Part shown: piece after piece, positions 47,209 through 59,770 of the stretch
Layout of the letters: each line of letters starts with the position of its first letter
Position numbering within the stretch: the stretch's first letter is position 1
Source: Oasisia sp. SBJ-2009
Lineage: Eukaryota > Annelida > Polychaeta > Sabellida > Siboglinidae
NCBI GenBank assembly: GCA_964017155.1
Contig: OZ024864.1
Coordinates: 34,022,029-34,086,028 of the forward strand
Direction of reading: 5' to 3'
DNA length: 64,000 bases
Made by a program: the position numbers and the translations under genes
Notes under the pieces: model-generated
The model's input: only the letters and a program-made list of their open reading frames with translations
The model's database searches: none
Told to the model about the DNA's origin: nothing

Positions 47209-48541
47209 TGTGTGTGTGCTTATGTGTATGTGTGCGTGCGTGTGACAGTAAAGTACAGCGTCTGTGTCTTCCCGTGCCAGGTCTGAGTCCAGTTGGTCCA
47301 GACTGGACGTCTGAGGCCACGGAGTCGTTCAAGTCTCTTGTGGCCACCGGCCAGAGCCCCATCCGCCTCTACATGATCGTAGTGGAGCGCAACGGTGGCT
47401 CCCTCTCTGTAAGGCTTGTTGACACTTCGGGCGATGACGTCAACGGCAAAGACCTCGGCACTCAGCTGATTGCGATGGGAATGGCAGCCTCCAAACGCAA
47501 GCAGGGTCAGTGTCAGTGTCATAAGTTTGACAAGCAGGGCTTTATGCAGGACACATTATCAAATTATTGCCATTCACACATGTTTTGGTGGACATATGCA
47601 AACACACATGTGACACCATTTACGCTCACTTTCAAGGAATAACTAACAATATCTATGGTTTTGGGAGACTTTTTTGCTCCTTAATTTTTTACCTGTCCAC
47701 CCATATTTCTATCCGTCCATATTCGTTTTGTTTTTACCCATCCAAATGATGGGTGGATGGTTGTCTGCATAAAGCTGTGTTGACAAGTCAAAAATGTGTA
47801 CTTGTTCAAGCCACCAATGCAAGCGAGAGGCAGTTAGTTTGCTGTGTAGTTTAATTGGTCAAAAGCAGTGTTTGTGCTACTAAAGATGTTTTGATTCTGT
47901 CTCCTTTTCAATAGGCATATATTTAACATGTGTTAATACGGTTGAACTTGTGGTCTGTATGCATAACTCTGGTAATGGAGAAAGCTTAACACTTTAGCCA
48001 CACGTAATTGTTACATTCCTGAGGTGTTATGATTGAGGTACTGTCATTGTTTTGTGTGGCCACCACCCTAGTGATTCCATAGAGAAACAGCTGGTACAGC
48101 TTATATGTCTTAAATCGTAGTGAATAACAATTTGTTTTTAGAGTGGTTGAAAACGTACAATGCCCAAAGGTTTATTGGGTCATTGTGGTATTTAAAAAAC
48201 AAATGCTTTGATTTTACATTGTGGTTTAAAGCATACGCTGGCCAAAGTCGTGGTATTTAAAAGTCATTGTGGTATTTAAAAAACAAATGCTTTGGTGCCT
48301 TTTACACTGTGGTTGAAAGCATGCTGTCCAAACACTTAACTGGTCATTGTGGTATTTAAAAAATGAATTCTTTAATGCATTTTACATTGTTTACTTTGTC
48401 CGGTCCACAGCGTCCGAAATGAAACCAGCCACAGCGGCGAGTGTCGAGGACGAGAGCGCGAGACGACTGGCGGAGGAAAACGCGAATCTGAAACGGGAAC
48501 TGGAAGAGTTGAGACGCATGATGCAGCAACAGAAGTTGTGA
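30244..48541 (+). CDS. Multi-Tudor-domain protein, copy B (complete for recognised exons)
   Basis: Tudor-family scaffold, by family knowledge a binder of methylated Piwi arginines in germ granules. Twelve GT-AG exons: 30244-30345, 31769-31864, 33024-33251, 34774-34942, 35856-35910, 37086-37424, 37945-43166, 43374-43394 (microexon, optional), 43606-43719, 45665-45826, 47281-47505, 48411-48541. They join to 6,864 nt, 2,287 codons plus TGA with no internal stop, which supports the model. Approximate core positions of Tudors 1-10: residues 83, 335, 615, 808, 1014, 1221, 1415, 1654, 1873, 2105. A C-terminal coiled coil occupies ~2255-2287. Ten Tudors is close to Drosophila Tudor (11) and more than vertebrate TDRD1 (4). 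The first exon starts in phase 0 without ATG; the N-terminal exon was not found. Tudor 9 has D-V-G-N instead of D-F-G-N. Confidence 0.9.
30346..31540 (+). repeat. 59-bp minisatellite, copy B, intron 1 (~20 units)
   Basis: Begins at the exon 1 donor itself: CCACCCTG-gtaagt is the first of ~20 repeats of the same junction. Two adjacent units (near 31290 and 31350) carry CCCTTGTAAGT. Ends before GTGTTTATCCTGTC. Reading through from exon 1 hits a stop (TGG TAA) within the second unit. Confidence 0.95.
33024..33251 (+). CDS. Copy B exon 3, Tudor domain 1
   Basis: 228 nt, phase 0. Same domain as the copy A exon: EVCAARFRDDGEWYR and YVDFGN present. Differs from copy A by Arg to Pro in RRIQP(R/P)MLRL. 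Confidence 0.88.
33291..33480. mobile_element. GTATTTAAATAC-rich MITE in intron 3, copy B
   Basis: Same element and position as 3026-3215: starts GGGGTCAAATACATATG, ends ATTTGCCCCCG, 39 bp after the exon 3 donor. A GT run directly follows it. Confidence 0.7.
33777..33905. mobile_element. Fragment of CCTTGAAAG-family MITE, intron 3, copy B
   Basis: Starts CAGGGTCCATACGGGGCC and matches the copy A fragment at 3507. No right terminus is recognisable. Confidence 0.6.
34110..34400 (-). mobile_element. tRNA-derived SINE, intron 3, copy B
   Basis: Same element as in copy A. The B box on the minus strand reads GGTTCGATCGCC here (one change from copy A), and the A-box-like region is retained. The acceptor stem is absent, so it is not a tRNA gene. 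Confidence 0.68.
35288..35295. other. Empty hAT target site, copy B intron 4
   Basis: A single CTGTATTG in otherwise continuous sequence, where copy A has a 1,197-bp element flanked by two copies of this octamer. It confirms the copy A element as a true insertion with an 8-bp duplication. Confidence 0.88.
35961..36340. mobile_element. Complete CCTTGAAAG-family MITE, intron 5, copy B
   Basis: 380 bp, starting CAGGGTCCGTACGG and ending TGTGTATGGACCCTG: inverted termini sharing CAGGGTCC. Direct repeats CAAACA flank both sides (35955-35960, 36341-36346; 7-8 bp if one terminal base is assigned differently). hAT-like by termini. It starts 50 bp after the exon 5 donor. Confidence 0.8.
37086..37424 (+). 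CDS. Copy B exon 6, linker and SN-like half of Tudor 2
   Basis: 339 nt, acceptor TTTCTAG, donor TTTAA-gtgagt. Encodes a Pro/Ser-rich linker (VAPPSSRPADPHSVMPKPG) and then the beta/helix lead-in of extended Tudor 2 (LRVRVLEVVTPGHFLVHFLEG). Length is a multiple of three and both boundaries are the same phase, so it is a symmetric, skippable exon. Mostly deleted in copy A. Confidence 0.82.
37945..43166 (+). CDS. Copy B giant exon 7, Tudor domains 2-9
   Basis: 5,222 nt open throughout, between TTTCAG and gtaagt. Tudor cores begin near 37957, 38800, 39375, 39995, 40615, 41200, 41917 and 42574. Each shows CAKFS-like lead, W-Y-R and F-(I/V/F)-D-(Y/F)-G-N. Exceptions: Tudor 2 D-Y-G-T, Tudor 6 W-S-R, Tudor 9 D-V-G-N. 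By eye ~22 amino-acid substitutions and one six-residue insertion (SPKCVT, 42331-42348) separate it from copy A, against ~15 silent changes. The lack of introns resembles the large Tudor exons of some TDRD genes. Confidence 0.93.
43186..43480 (-). mobile_element. Relic hAT-type MITE surrounding the microexon, copy B
   Basis: Same relic as in copy A at 12930-13225: starts CATAGCTTTATG 20 bp after the exon 7 donor and matches the reverse complement of the 47535 MITE except for the ~55 bp holding the microexon. Confidence 0.68.
43374..43394 (+). CDS. Candidate 21-nt microexon, copy B
   Basis: Same position and phase as in copy A. The last exon base is A instead of G (GAAA-gtttgt), which changes the junction codon from Ala to Thr and weakens the -1 position of the donor. 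Frame is kept with or without it. Confidence 0.5.
43606..43719 (+). CDS. Copy B exon 8, first half of Tudor 10
   Basis: 114 nt between TTTTTCAG and gtagac. Same product as copy A: helical lead-in plus PGELCCAPFQ, with the W-Y-R motif completed by exon 9. Confidence 0.85.
43974..44216. mobile_element. MITE with short internal minisatellite, intron 8, copy B
   Basis: Flanked by CTCCTTGG (43966-43973, 44217-44224). Contains only ~9 units of the 20-bp repeat (44033-44212), against ~42 in copy A. Confidence 0.75.
45665..45826 (+). CDS. Copy B exon 9, second half of Tudor 10
   Basis: 162 nt, acceptor TTCCAG, donor ACAG-gtgaaa. Encodes GDWYRAVVEK through FFVDFGN and the following strand; same protein as copy A. 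Confidence 0.88.
46012..46231 (+). repeat. 22-bp minisatellite, intron 9, copy B (~10 units)
   Basis: Units of TTTGTGTGTGCGTG plus TGTCAATG. Copy A has only about two units at 16456-16507. One copy B unit is two bases short. Confidence 0.93.
46443..47218 (+). repeat. 20-bp minisatellite and GTGC tract, intron 9, copy B
   Basis: About 36 units of TGTGTCACTATGTGTTGCTG (variants TTACTG), then (GTGC)n from about 47165. The block ends ~60 bp before the exon 10 acceptor. It generates long cysteine/valine-rich spurious frames (CCCVSLCVAVC). Confidence 0.95.
47281..47505 (+). CDS. Copy B exon 10, post-Tudor 10 segment
   Basis: 225 nt, acceptor GTGCCAG, donor CAGG-gtcagt; product as in copy A. Confidence 0.87.
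47535..47779 (+). mobile_element. Intact 245-bp hAT-type MITE, intron 10, copy B
   Basis: Same insertion as copy A, with TTGACAAG on both sides (47527-47534, 47780-47787) and inverted termini CAGGGCTTTATGCAGGACA / TGTCTGCATAAAGCTGTG. Confidence 0.9.
48411..48541 (+). CDS. Copy B last exon, C-terminal coiled coil
   Basis: Ends at TGA 48539-48541. Same coding sequence as copy A, giving the charged helix ARRLAEENANLKRELEELRR and MMQQQKL terminus. Confidence 0.88.
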
Positions 48542-51500
48542 CCAGATGGAGATGGATGAGCTGTAGTTGGATCCTGGAGATCTAGATAGGCCAAGTTGTT
48601 GTTGGGTTGTTAGTGTGTATGCTGTGAAGTGACTGGTGGTGTCACACGGAAGTTGTTACCTTGCTAGTTTGATGATTACCCTGGGTAATTAAGATGGTTA
48701 AACATTTAAATGAAGATCTCTCTGGGATGTCTTGTTTGATCAATTGTTTTGATACATATATAACTATTGTTGTGTAAATGTTTTGTTTAATTAGTCGGGA
48801 ACAAATAGCTACCAGTACTCAATACATTCACATCATTATTATTTTCTGATATTATGGAATATTTTAGTTGTCGGGCCATCATTATATCATAAGTGTCTTT
48901 AAATTATTATTTTATACAATTATTTATAAAGTATGATGTTTATAATAAATGCAAAGGTCATTTTCAGAAAACATGTCACAAACAGGTCATTTACCAGCAT
49001 CAATGAAAGTTACTTGTTGAGTGTGTGGTTTAGTTTTTTGTTTGATTGGCAATTTGTCCATTTTCATTCCTTCTTAAACCTTTATAGACTGCAGTTTATT
49101 CGGCTCAAAATCTTCAGACATGTTTGAGGATTTTCATAAACAAATGTAAACAGGTATGTGCTGCAAAATGTGTTTGTTTGCATTGTGGCTGAACTTCCAG
49201 TTTATTTAATGTAATTGTGTATTGTCTGTGCCATACCAAACTCACTTTGACCACCATTGTCACAGTTATTCTTGTTACTGTTTGGTTAAATGTAATTTTG
49301 TGCTACGTAGATAAAGGATACTTTGTGTAGAGCCTAAATAAATTGATCTCTAAACAGGTCAGTTGAAATTAGGAGTGTGACTAAATAAAAATTCAGTGTA
49401 TGTTTTGCTTGGGAAGTCCTGTTTTATTCTCTTGGAAAGAAAAAATTGCACTGTATAAATTACAATCTAGCCTTAATCCATGAATATTATGAGCATGTTC
49501 TAAAAAAATTCCTCCTGTATTGGGCTTAGCTTTAACACTTTTTGTTAATTACGGTTCATTGTAACGTGGGTCGAACCTAACCGTCACCCAAGACAAGCAG
49601 AAAGACCTGGTGATGAGTAACCTTTGCCTTGCACTCATCCCATGTGAGTAACTATTTGCCACTAAACTAATGTGTTGCGTCATCCGTTATGAAGCACACA
49701 TTTATTTGTTTATATCATTAAGGAGCGTTGCCAGGCTAGAGATAAATTTGCATAGAAGTTTGCAATTTAGCGACGTTCACCATAGATGTGGGACTAGTGA
49801 TTTTTCATGGGGATGAGTAGTGTAAAGGCTGCGAGCTCCCCCCCCCCCCCAGACCAGTGGGTTAATTTTATTTGGCTATAAAATGTTTAACCTTTCGGTT
49901 AAAAAAATCAGAGAATCAGCAGTCAAAACATAAACAGCATAATAACCTACATGGATCTTAGTACCTTAGTTTCTTACAGGATCCTAGTAGTCTTATTGTT
50001 AACAATGTCCCCTCAGCAGACCATTTCCAATTCCTCTCATTTTAAACTAGAACATATGGTCAATAGGTTAATCTAGCTACAGACCAGGAATCAAGATTGA
50101 ATTAAGCTAAAAACAGTGTTTTTTGTTAATTGCATGCAGTTGGTAGTGTTCTTGGATTTCTTTTAAAATATTTTAGTTTGTGTAGATCACAGACAGCCAA
50201 AAAAGAAGGGTTAAAACTACATTCCTTTGGGAGGTTGATGCATAATTTGATTACATTACTGTACAACTCTGTAAACGTTTCATGAAAATGTGTTCTGTTA
50301 TTTGACTGGTTAAGTTTTATCTTGCTTTAAGCCAAAACTTAGCCATTTGTGATTAGCATTAAATAAATAATGGCAGTAAAAACCTAATTATAACAAATTA
50401 CTTTTCAGGAAAGTGTATGTCAAAAAGAAAAATTCTTCAATGGGTGGGAGTTTGTTTACATTTGACACTGCTCTGCCTGTTAGATGTTATACACAAATAT
50501 TTATAAAATAATATTATAATGTACAGTAGAAGTCATTTAATTTTGGTACATTCTTTAATAAGTAAATTCTTTTGAAGTTCTTTTTTGTTCAATAGAGTGT
50601 AAACACTTGCCGATATCATGAATGTGTCCTGTGTTGCCCTTCAGCCATGTAGACAGACTTGCAAATGAATGATTTTTAATTAAACCGAAAGTCATGTATG
50701 TATCAAACTTATTTAGAAATGGGATAACATATAATTTGCACAACACAAAGCAGAACAAATGAGGCAGAAATTATGCCTGTGAGCTGTTGGACGGCTTTGA
50801 ATATACAGTAATTTAAGAACTCTTGTGACCGTGTTTTCTGAGAATAACCTGAAGATATGATGTCCTTTACTCATTTAGGAACATTTAACTACCTACCAAT
50901 TTGAGAATGAAACCCAAAAATGGTGTTCATAACTTGAAAGTTGCTACCTACGAAATGTTCAGATTGTAAATACAACATTCAAAAACAAATAACTACCACT
51001 GTATGCTGTTGACTCGTGTAGAGTGTATTAGTTTTCCTTACAATGTCTGCTTGGACTGTACCCCAGGCTAGGTGGCAGTGTTTGTTGGCCAAAAGAAGGC
51101 ACTTTTCCATAACAGCTGGGATCTGGAATAGGATGACAGTTGGTGTGTGCAGCTGATGGCTAGCTAGGACTGGGTCCAGGGTAGTGGGACATGTACCTGG
51201 GAGTCGTAACAAACTGGATTATCATCTGTGTTCATTGCCTTTGGAATTTTATCATTTGTATGTGAAGTAACGACACACAGATGCAGTTGAATTCACTGCA
51301 TAAGTCGTCACTCTGCCCGTATGTGGTTGTCATATTGGGTGCATAGGCTACACATGAACTAAGTTGCATTTTGGAATCTGTCACATATCTTGCATGTCGT
51401 CTTTGTGCTGTTTCTTGACACTGACAGAAAGAGGCAACTCCTTGTCACAGCTAACTAATCCACCTTGCAAAGTGTAACATTGTAGCCTTGACTCAATCAC

Positions 51501-54500
51501 GTGTTATAACCCCAAATTTAAATTCTTCTGTCCTGTAATTTCTGCCGTTTCACAAATGTATTGTAATATTTGTGTTGCCGAATATGTATTGCACACATTG
51601 GGCAGCTGAATCACTAACAAACTATGCATTGTTGCTTCAGGGTTATCAGCAACCAATTTGTAATATTGGTAATGAAAATCATAATGTAAACATATCTCAA
51701 AGCATGTCAGTAAAGGCATAATGAAACTTCGCATGTTAATTAAAAATAACGAGGTAACAACTTATCCAAAGAAACTTAATCATACTTCATGAAATGCTTG
51801 TTTTTATAAACTGACACAAGTAGGGTTTGAGTATACACGAATAGAAGAGATTATGATTACTAGACTCAGGTCTGTCTTGCATAGTGTATTGGAGAATGAC
51901 TCTCTGGTCACAGGAATCCTTTCCCAGTGAATGCGTGACCATATTCCAGGCTGTGGATAATGACAATTTTGCTGTGACAAATGACTGCATTCTTATGTTG
52001 GGTTCACGTTGTGTTGTCGTCATGTTGTTGAGAAAAGACAATAACATGGTTGAGTGAGTTGCAGATGCAACAGTCATATGGTAGCAGAACATGGCAGCTT
52101 AATGGGCTTGGCGTACCACACTTGTGCGCAGAAGACAAACGTTTGTTGTCACACCTTTCTGGCTGTGGTTATGGTGTAGCCACTTTGTTTTATGTCCCAA
52201 ACAGTTAATACATTTTGAAATGAAGTGAGTCAATTAAGAAGACTGCAGCTTAAATATTTTCTTTGTTTTTCAAAATCATGCTTTGTTCGATGTTTGTAAT
52301 ACGGAGTCTTGTGTATATTAGTAGGGCCATGAGTTGCCAGGCCTTCCACTGGCTGGTATGTCTGTAAGGAGAAATTAGTGGTTCCCTGTTTCACACATTG
52401 CCACTTCGGCGTGGTGCAACCCAGTCAGGAAATCATAGGTGTACAGGTAATGCAAAACCTACCTGGAATCACTGATGAACATGTTTGAGCACTGGCTACT
52501 GCTCTTTAAGTTGGGCACCAACTTTTGTCCACAACATATGTATTTTCAGTGCCAAAATCATTACAGTGCATGGGTGTCCCTGTGAGGCAGGTCAAGGTAA
52601 CGATGGTTTTGTTCACTACCCATCCCGTGACTTACAGCTCATTGGTAATAAAGTCTTACCTTTGACCTTCATGTTCCCACATGATACGAGTCAAGAAGAA
52701 TTGTGGTTCTTCACCGAGGTCAAGATGGTGTTCAGTTGAACAGGTTTGCCAGGAAGTAAAGTGTACTATAAAGCGCAATCCTGATGATTGTATACTGTGC
52801 TATATAAGAACTTACCTTTTTTGTCGTCAGAAGATGACTATCATTTGCTGTACTGCAGTACATTTACTGGCTGTAATTGGGTTTCAGGACACATTGCTTG
52901 ATCAGTTTGTGTGAGAATAAGTTCACTTGTAAGACAGAATACCCGATATGGCATATTTATCTGTTTTTATTGTAGTTATGTTCAGGATGTCTCACACTTA
53001 TGTTTACAATTTCAGTGTATTTTGTGGCAAGTCGTTTTAATGCAACAATTTGGCAACAGTTTAAAATGTGTCACGTTATGAATGAATTTTATGAATGCCT
53101 CTAGTATGGAGTCCTGGAATTGAATCATTGTTTAGTTATGCTACATAATTAACCACACTTGGCAGGATTTAAGAAACAACTATTGTTATGTTACATAATT
53201 AATAATCAACAGAGCCTAGCCTGAAGGGGCCATGTTGAGACGCCCTGTTATCAGTTTGCGGAAGTTTGGAAGCATTCTCTGTGTCTCAGTAGGATTTGTT
53301 TGGAATAACAGTTCCAGTCACAGCCAGTGCAGACAAAAAGAATTACAGGGTTATTTGCATGGCGTCTTATTCTTATGCTTATTTCTCTTTCCATCAGCCT
53401 GTAACGAATACATTGTCTATGTTAGGAGGTATTATGTATTACTGAAGAGACAGAGCAAGGTAATGACTAGAGAGCAATCTACATAGGTAGCATGCTTATA
53501 TCGCTAATAATACACACTGCTTACACTATGGAATATGGTGTTCATGGCTCCATGATTGGGTCATTTCGTACACAAGTTCTATAGAAGATGTGTTGAAATG
53601 TCATACGTACTAAATGGCCTGCTCCAAAGCTGGTTAATTTCTGACAAAACCACTGCTTACACTGTTTGCGATATGCCTATTTTTGTCAGGCTGGTGTATA
53701 ATATGTTAAGCTTGCATACCTTAGACTTAGTATCATTTCACTGGCACTGGTATGAGCACAAAAGTACACTTTTTAGTTTATCACAACAGAACGTAGAGTA
53801 AAACTCAATAATTATCCATCATAAGACTGCTCTCTTCTAAATTCTGCTTTTATGCAGAATAATTTTACATGACAGAACAAATCACAGCAATGAAGTAAGC
53901 CTAAGATGTGTGCGAGATGAATAATTGGATAATTTGCAACATGTATGTCTACGCCATACACATTAACTACTATGCTATAAAGTTGCGGGGGTCAAGGTCA
54001 TTCTGTGTTGAATGATAGCCTCCATTGAGGATGTCGGGACACTTTGTTGTTGATAACTGATAAAATGGTTCAACTCACACATTTGTCACAGAAATAATTT
54101 CCACAGCAGTAAGACTTTGTTTTATCCGTATTTGTATTTGATTCCACTTAGTGAGCATAACAGTGAGATACACTTTACTTCTCTTGCCCGGTTGTGCTCA
54201 TTTCCAATGTCTTGTTTGAGCGTTCACTAAATTAACTGCTATAATAAATAAACACCTTGGTGAAATGCATAACTTTATGCATGAGGCATTTTCATTTGAT
54301 TTTTGTGGGAAATGGAGCCTTGTTTTTGTTATTGTTTGAGACCTACAAGATGGTCCTGGCATCAGCCGGCCTCTACTGTTCACTTTGCAGACTTGTTTGT
54401 CAACTGTGATGTGTGTAATTTGGCCATACTGTGTCATGAAATAGAGGTTATTGTCCCATCTCTTTTTGGATTGGGTGTCACTGTACGTGCTGTGTATCAT

Positions 54501-56704
54501 TTGGGTATATCGTGCCATAAATAATAATTTCTCCACGTCTACATGCATGCCCCATTGGGTATCTTTCTTAGTCCCACGATTTCGTGCCTGCTTTCTTGTT
54601 TTGTTGCCATTGAGAGAAGTGGAGATAAAATACCTTGTACATAAATGCACACGTTAATGGCTTACATAAATAACATTTTAATTACATTTGCAATATTTAC
54701 CGGTAGTTAATGGTTGATTTGTTTTGAAAGTGTTTTTGCAAACACAGTGTCATGATAATTAGTAGTTGTACAATGTTACTACTGTATTGCACATGTGTGA
54801 TTTGAAAGTGTTTTTGCAAACACAGTGTCATGATAATTAGTTGTTGTACAATGTTACTGCATTATACACATGTGTGATTTGAAAGTGTTTTTGCAAACAC
54901 AGTGTCATGATAATTAGTTATTGTACAATGTTAGTACTGTATTGCATATGTGTGATTTGAAAGTGTTTTTTGGTAAAATGTGAACAATTGACAATAAAGA
55001 GGAATTCACATCCAGTTTGTTGTTCTGTCAAATGTTGTTTCGTTGACAAAATGTGTATACATGTACTGTGTGTTCCCCAGATAGAGGCCAGCCCCACCAG
55101 TGAAGCTGGATTTTCCCTGCCTGCATTTGGTGCATGGGCACCTAGACTACCCGGTAATTGTTTAGGCAGATACATATTCTATTGAATGACTGTCCTGGAG
55201 GCATTGATATGGTATCATCCCACAAGCCCTGAGGTGTGAAAATGTATTGCCAGCATCCCCCCATTCAGTATGCTATTAGATTAACACACACCTTCTTTTG
55301 TAGATTATTCTAATTGTAAGTCATTTAAAGCTCCATATGATTTTCACAAATGAATTGTGTGGTTTGGGATTAGTGCCATTGGATATCATAGATAATTTCA
55401 TGTAATTCCATTGACTTTACCCACAAACAATCAGTGCAATCTTATCTCATAACTAGACATCCGATATGGTATGTGATGCTTGGTGCCATGTTTCCGAGGA
55501 CAATTGCGTACCGTAAAAAGTGAGCCAGACAGTCAGAAACTGCGAAAGCTCGGCAGTGACAACACTATCTCGTGAGAAAATTATGTATCTCAATATATGT
55601 ATTTAGCAAACATATTTCAATTTAACAATGTATTAATATTCTAGATATACGGATGGCCATTGTTACGAATTTGTTAATCATATTATGACGTAACACATGA
55701 CATATTAAAATGCAATTTAATATCAGAAATATATTTTTATTATCACAAAGAGCAAATCCATTAAAATACACAAATACGGCTTAAAATCGTTAATACTATC
55801 AGCGCTACGTAAATCACCATGTCTGTGACAGTGACAGTGTGCTCAACTCAATATTAAACCGGACAATTAAAATAAGAAAGCTAATAAGTATAATTATAAT
55901 ACAAACTACAAGGCATGTAAGTGGATCACGATGCATGGCCAGACTCCGCGCGACTGCAGCTGATTGGGGACTGGACATAAGAATAATATTCTAACGATGG
56001 ATGACAGTTGTAGCTTCCGACTGATGAATATTTGGAAAATCAGGTCATAAGATATAACTATCTTCTAGCGATTTAAGTAGTGCAGATAGGAAACACGATT
56101 TTCTGCAGTATATGTGTCTTTTACGGGATTTGCATTTTACATTGCTGTACGTTGTGGTTTCACAACAGTTCGATAAGCACTTATACCTGACAAAAAAAAA
56201 TAACTTGTCTAAATGTACATAATCATAACACATGTATACATTTACCCCAAAAGAGGGTGTACTGCGCAAAAGACAGCATTCTTCATTACAAGTCAATTAA
56301 GTCACTCAAGGGCAAGGCTCAGGTGCCCCTAACCTCGTTTTCGATTTAGGATCTGATTTTCATAGTAATATGATATAACAGAAACCGAGCTGATGACTAT
56401 GTGCCTTGATATTATTATTTTAGTAAAATAAAAATAATCCGCTTTAACTGATGTTGTGTAAGGTCCGAATACACCTTCGTCTGCGAGTCACGAGACTACG
56501 AGGATGTGACGTCATAAACAGCTCGCCAACAACGCCAGAGCGTGCAACGCATAATTTATAGTTGAATTAATGGATCTTCATCGACGCAGGGAATGAAACA
56601 ATTCAAGGACAACAGTTGCAAGACGTTGCACAAACATTTCGCAGATGAGTACAGCTTAATATTATCATGTTTAAATTAACGTTTTTGTTCAGTTTAGCTT
56701 CGAC
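48542..56704. other. 3' UTR and intergenic spacer between copies B and C
   Basis: AATAAA at 48944-48949 is the first poly(A) signal. The rest matches 18671-24849 of copy A at about 99% by eye, with no convincing exon. A SINE-tail-like segment is near 52750-52820. Copy B holds an extra segment at 53749-55281. Confidence 0.6.
53749..55281. other. 1.53-kb segment present only in copy B spacer
   Basis: Copy A joins GGCACT directly to TAACACAC (near 23427). No target-site duplication and no inverted termini are visible at the edges, so deletion from copy A is more likely than insertion. It contains three ~80-bp tandem units (54725-54965) sharing GTGTTTTTGCAAACACAGTG. No coding gene recognised. 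Confidence 0.7.
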
Positions 56705-58020
56705 GTTCCTCGCGGAACAGTAGGGAGTGCTTATGCGATCGAGTCATCATCATCATCATCATCGATCATGCGATGCAACAAAGAATGTTTCCATAACTTG
56801 ACTATTGCGTTCCATTTATCTCTCTGCTATGAGAGTGACGTCTATGAGTCGGTCTATATGTCTCTCAGCTTCAGGTTTCTCTTGATGGTATCCTTGAACC
56901 GGAGACGAGGGCGCCTTCTCTTTACTTTAGCCTAGGTGACCAGAAGCGAGTTCAGACTAATTCAGAGTAGAGAACCTGCTTTGGACGTTTGGTATCCGGC
57001 CTGGTGTCATCCTCATGAGGTGTCCAGTCCACCGAAGATTCTTTCTGATCAGAAGATCTTCCATAGATGGCAGCCCTGTCCGTTCGAGTATGTCCTTGTT
57101 TGTCACTTTCTTCATCCAGGTTATCCTCTTGATCGAACGCAGATGTCGCATCATGAAGGCATGCAGCTTTTTCACCTGTCGTCTGTATACTGTCCGTATG
57201 GGAGAGCAGATAGCACGATTACACGGTATATATTGCCAGTTAAACCCGCATGGACACAAGGTGGTTGTTCCAGAGTCTCTGGCGTAGTCGGCCAAAAGAT
57301 GCACTAACTTTGGCCATCCTCTGTATTTCATTGTCGATGTATCCATTATTTGATATAGTGCTTCCGAGTTAGGTGAATTCCAGAACAAAGTTCAGCCTGT
57401 TTCCATCAATCATGATATCTTCCTCTCGGGTTCTTGTAGAGTTGGGTTGGCACAGCACCTCGGTCTTCTTGAAGTTAATCTTCAGGCCGAGCTTCTATGA
57501 CGCATCGGAGAAAGCATCTACTATTTTCTGCATCTTTTCGGCAGAGTGTGCAACCAGTGCACTGTCATCTGCAAATAGCAGCTCTCTCATCAGTATCCGA
57601 GTGGTCTTCGCTCTGAAGTGTGCGACGTTGAATAGGTCACCGCTCTGTTGGGATTGTATGTAGACGCCAACTCCCATGTTATCCTTCCATGTTTGTAGTG
57701 TAGAACCCACCTCCCAGGCATTGGTGATTAGTTGGTGCAGTGTGCTGAACGGATTATCTCCTCCGTGCTTCCATACTTCAGCAGGAATTCCATCTCCCCC
57801 AGTGCTTTGCCATCTTTCAGGCCGGCGATTGCTCTAGCAATCTCAGACATGGTTGGAATCTCACCGAGGCTTGTCTTGGTAATGCGCTGCGGGATGTTGT
57901 CCAGAGCTTCATGATCTATATCGCCAGGGACATTGAGTAGCTTCTGGAAGTGTTCACTCCATCTTGTCACAACTCTCTTGCTATCAGAGAAAGTCTACAT
58001 TCTCCAAGGACTCACTTGCT
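56705..58020 (-). mobile_element. 5'-truncated RTE-like LINE remnant, copy B spacer
   Basis: Same element as copy A: FADDSALVAHS piece (57710-57495), C-terminal piece (57388-56957) ending LRWTGHLMRM, and a shorter (GAT)n tail. The same frame breaks show the element was dead before duplication. Confidence 0.8.
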
Positions 58021-58120
58021 AATACATCACCCATCCACAACGTATTCGTGCACCATGCGTCTACATTCACACAACGCTCTATTTACCATCGATCCAACAC
58101 ATGACCGACCCACCCACCCC

Positions 58121-59169
<1,049 letters not shown>

Positions 59170-59531
59170 TCGTTCGTCAATCCAGGGAATTCTCCAGCGT
59201 CTCTGGGATTGTAATAGTTGAAGGTAACACACGAAAGTAGTTTGGTAATAACGGGGAGTGCTTCTTCATCTTCCAAGTGCCACGCGTGATGTTCTCATCA
59301 AGTTGAGAATATCCATGGTGTACAGCGCAAACAATAAATACAAGAAAACATTAAACAGCAATGATCAAGAAATACATAAAAGTTATGGGGTTAATAATTC
59401 ACTCTGGGATTTTGGGTAGTGGTAATAAAACGTCCTGATAAATGTGCTAATTGGGGATCAATTGGCGTCACTTCAGAAGTGGCCACAGAGATTCTGGTGG
59501 TGCAGGAGAAACCCCTGCCGTAACTACCACG

Positions 59532-59629
59532 CATAGACTCGCTTCCGGGCTCTTAGCTTAGAATCTCTAACTTCATATGTGAAGCTAACGGTAGTGTCAG
59601 CTTAAAGATAAATCGGAAGCGAGTCTATG
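59532..59629. repeat. 16-bp perfect inverted repeat (hairpin), copy B spacer
   Basis: Arms identical to those in copy A; loop 66 bp, two bases shorter. Confidence 0.7.
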
Positions 59630-59770
59630 TTTGGCAAGTGCCAAGTCTGAGCAGCTAATACGGTTTCTCACCATTGCACACGAGCTTCTACCTAAACCTA
59701 GCTTAGAGTAGATGTTTTACAAATAACAGTTAATAATTTCATATTAATGTAATGTGTAAGTGTTTAGGTT

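Noticed and set aside
46327..47642. Cys/Val-rich frames of 300-414 codons
   Set aside because: Product of the TGTGTCACTATG array; open in all three frames. Only the exon 10 part (47281-47505) is coding.
54198..54650. 150-codon minus-strand frame in the copy B-only segment
   Set aside because: Low-complexity composition, no recognisable domain, and absent from copy A.
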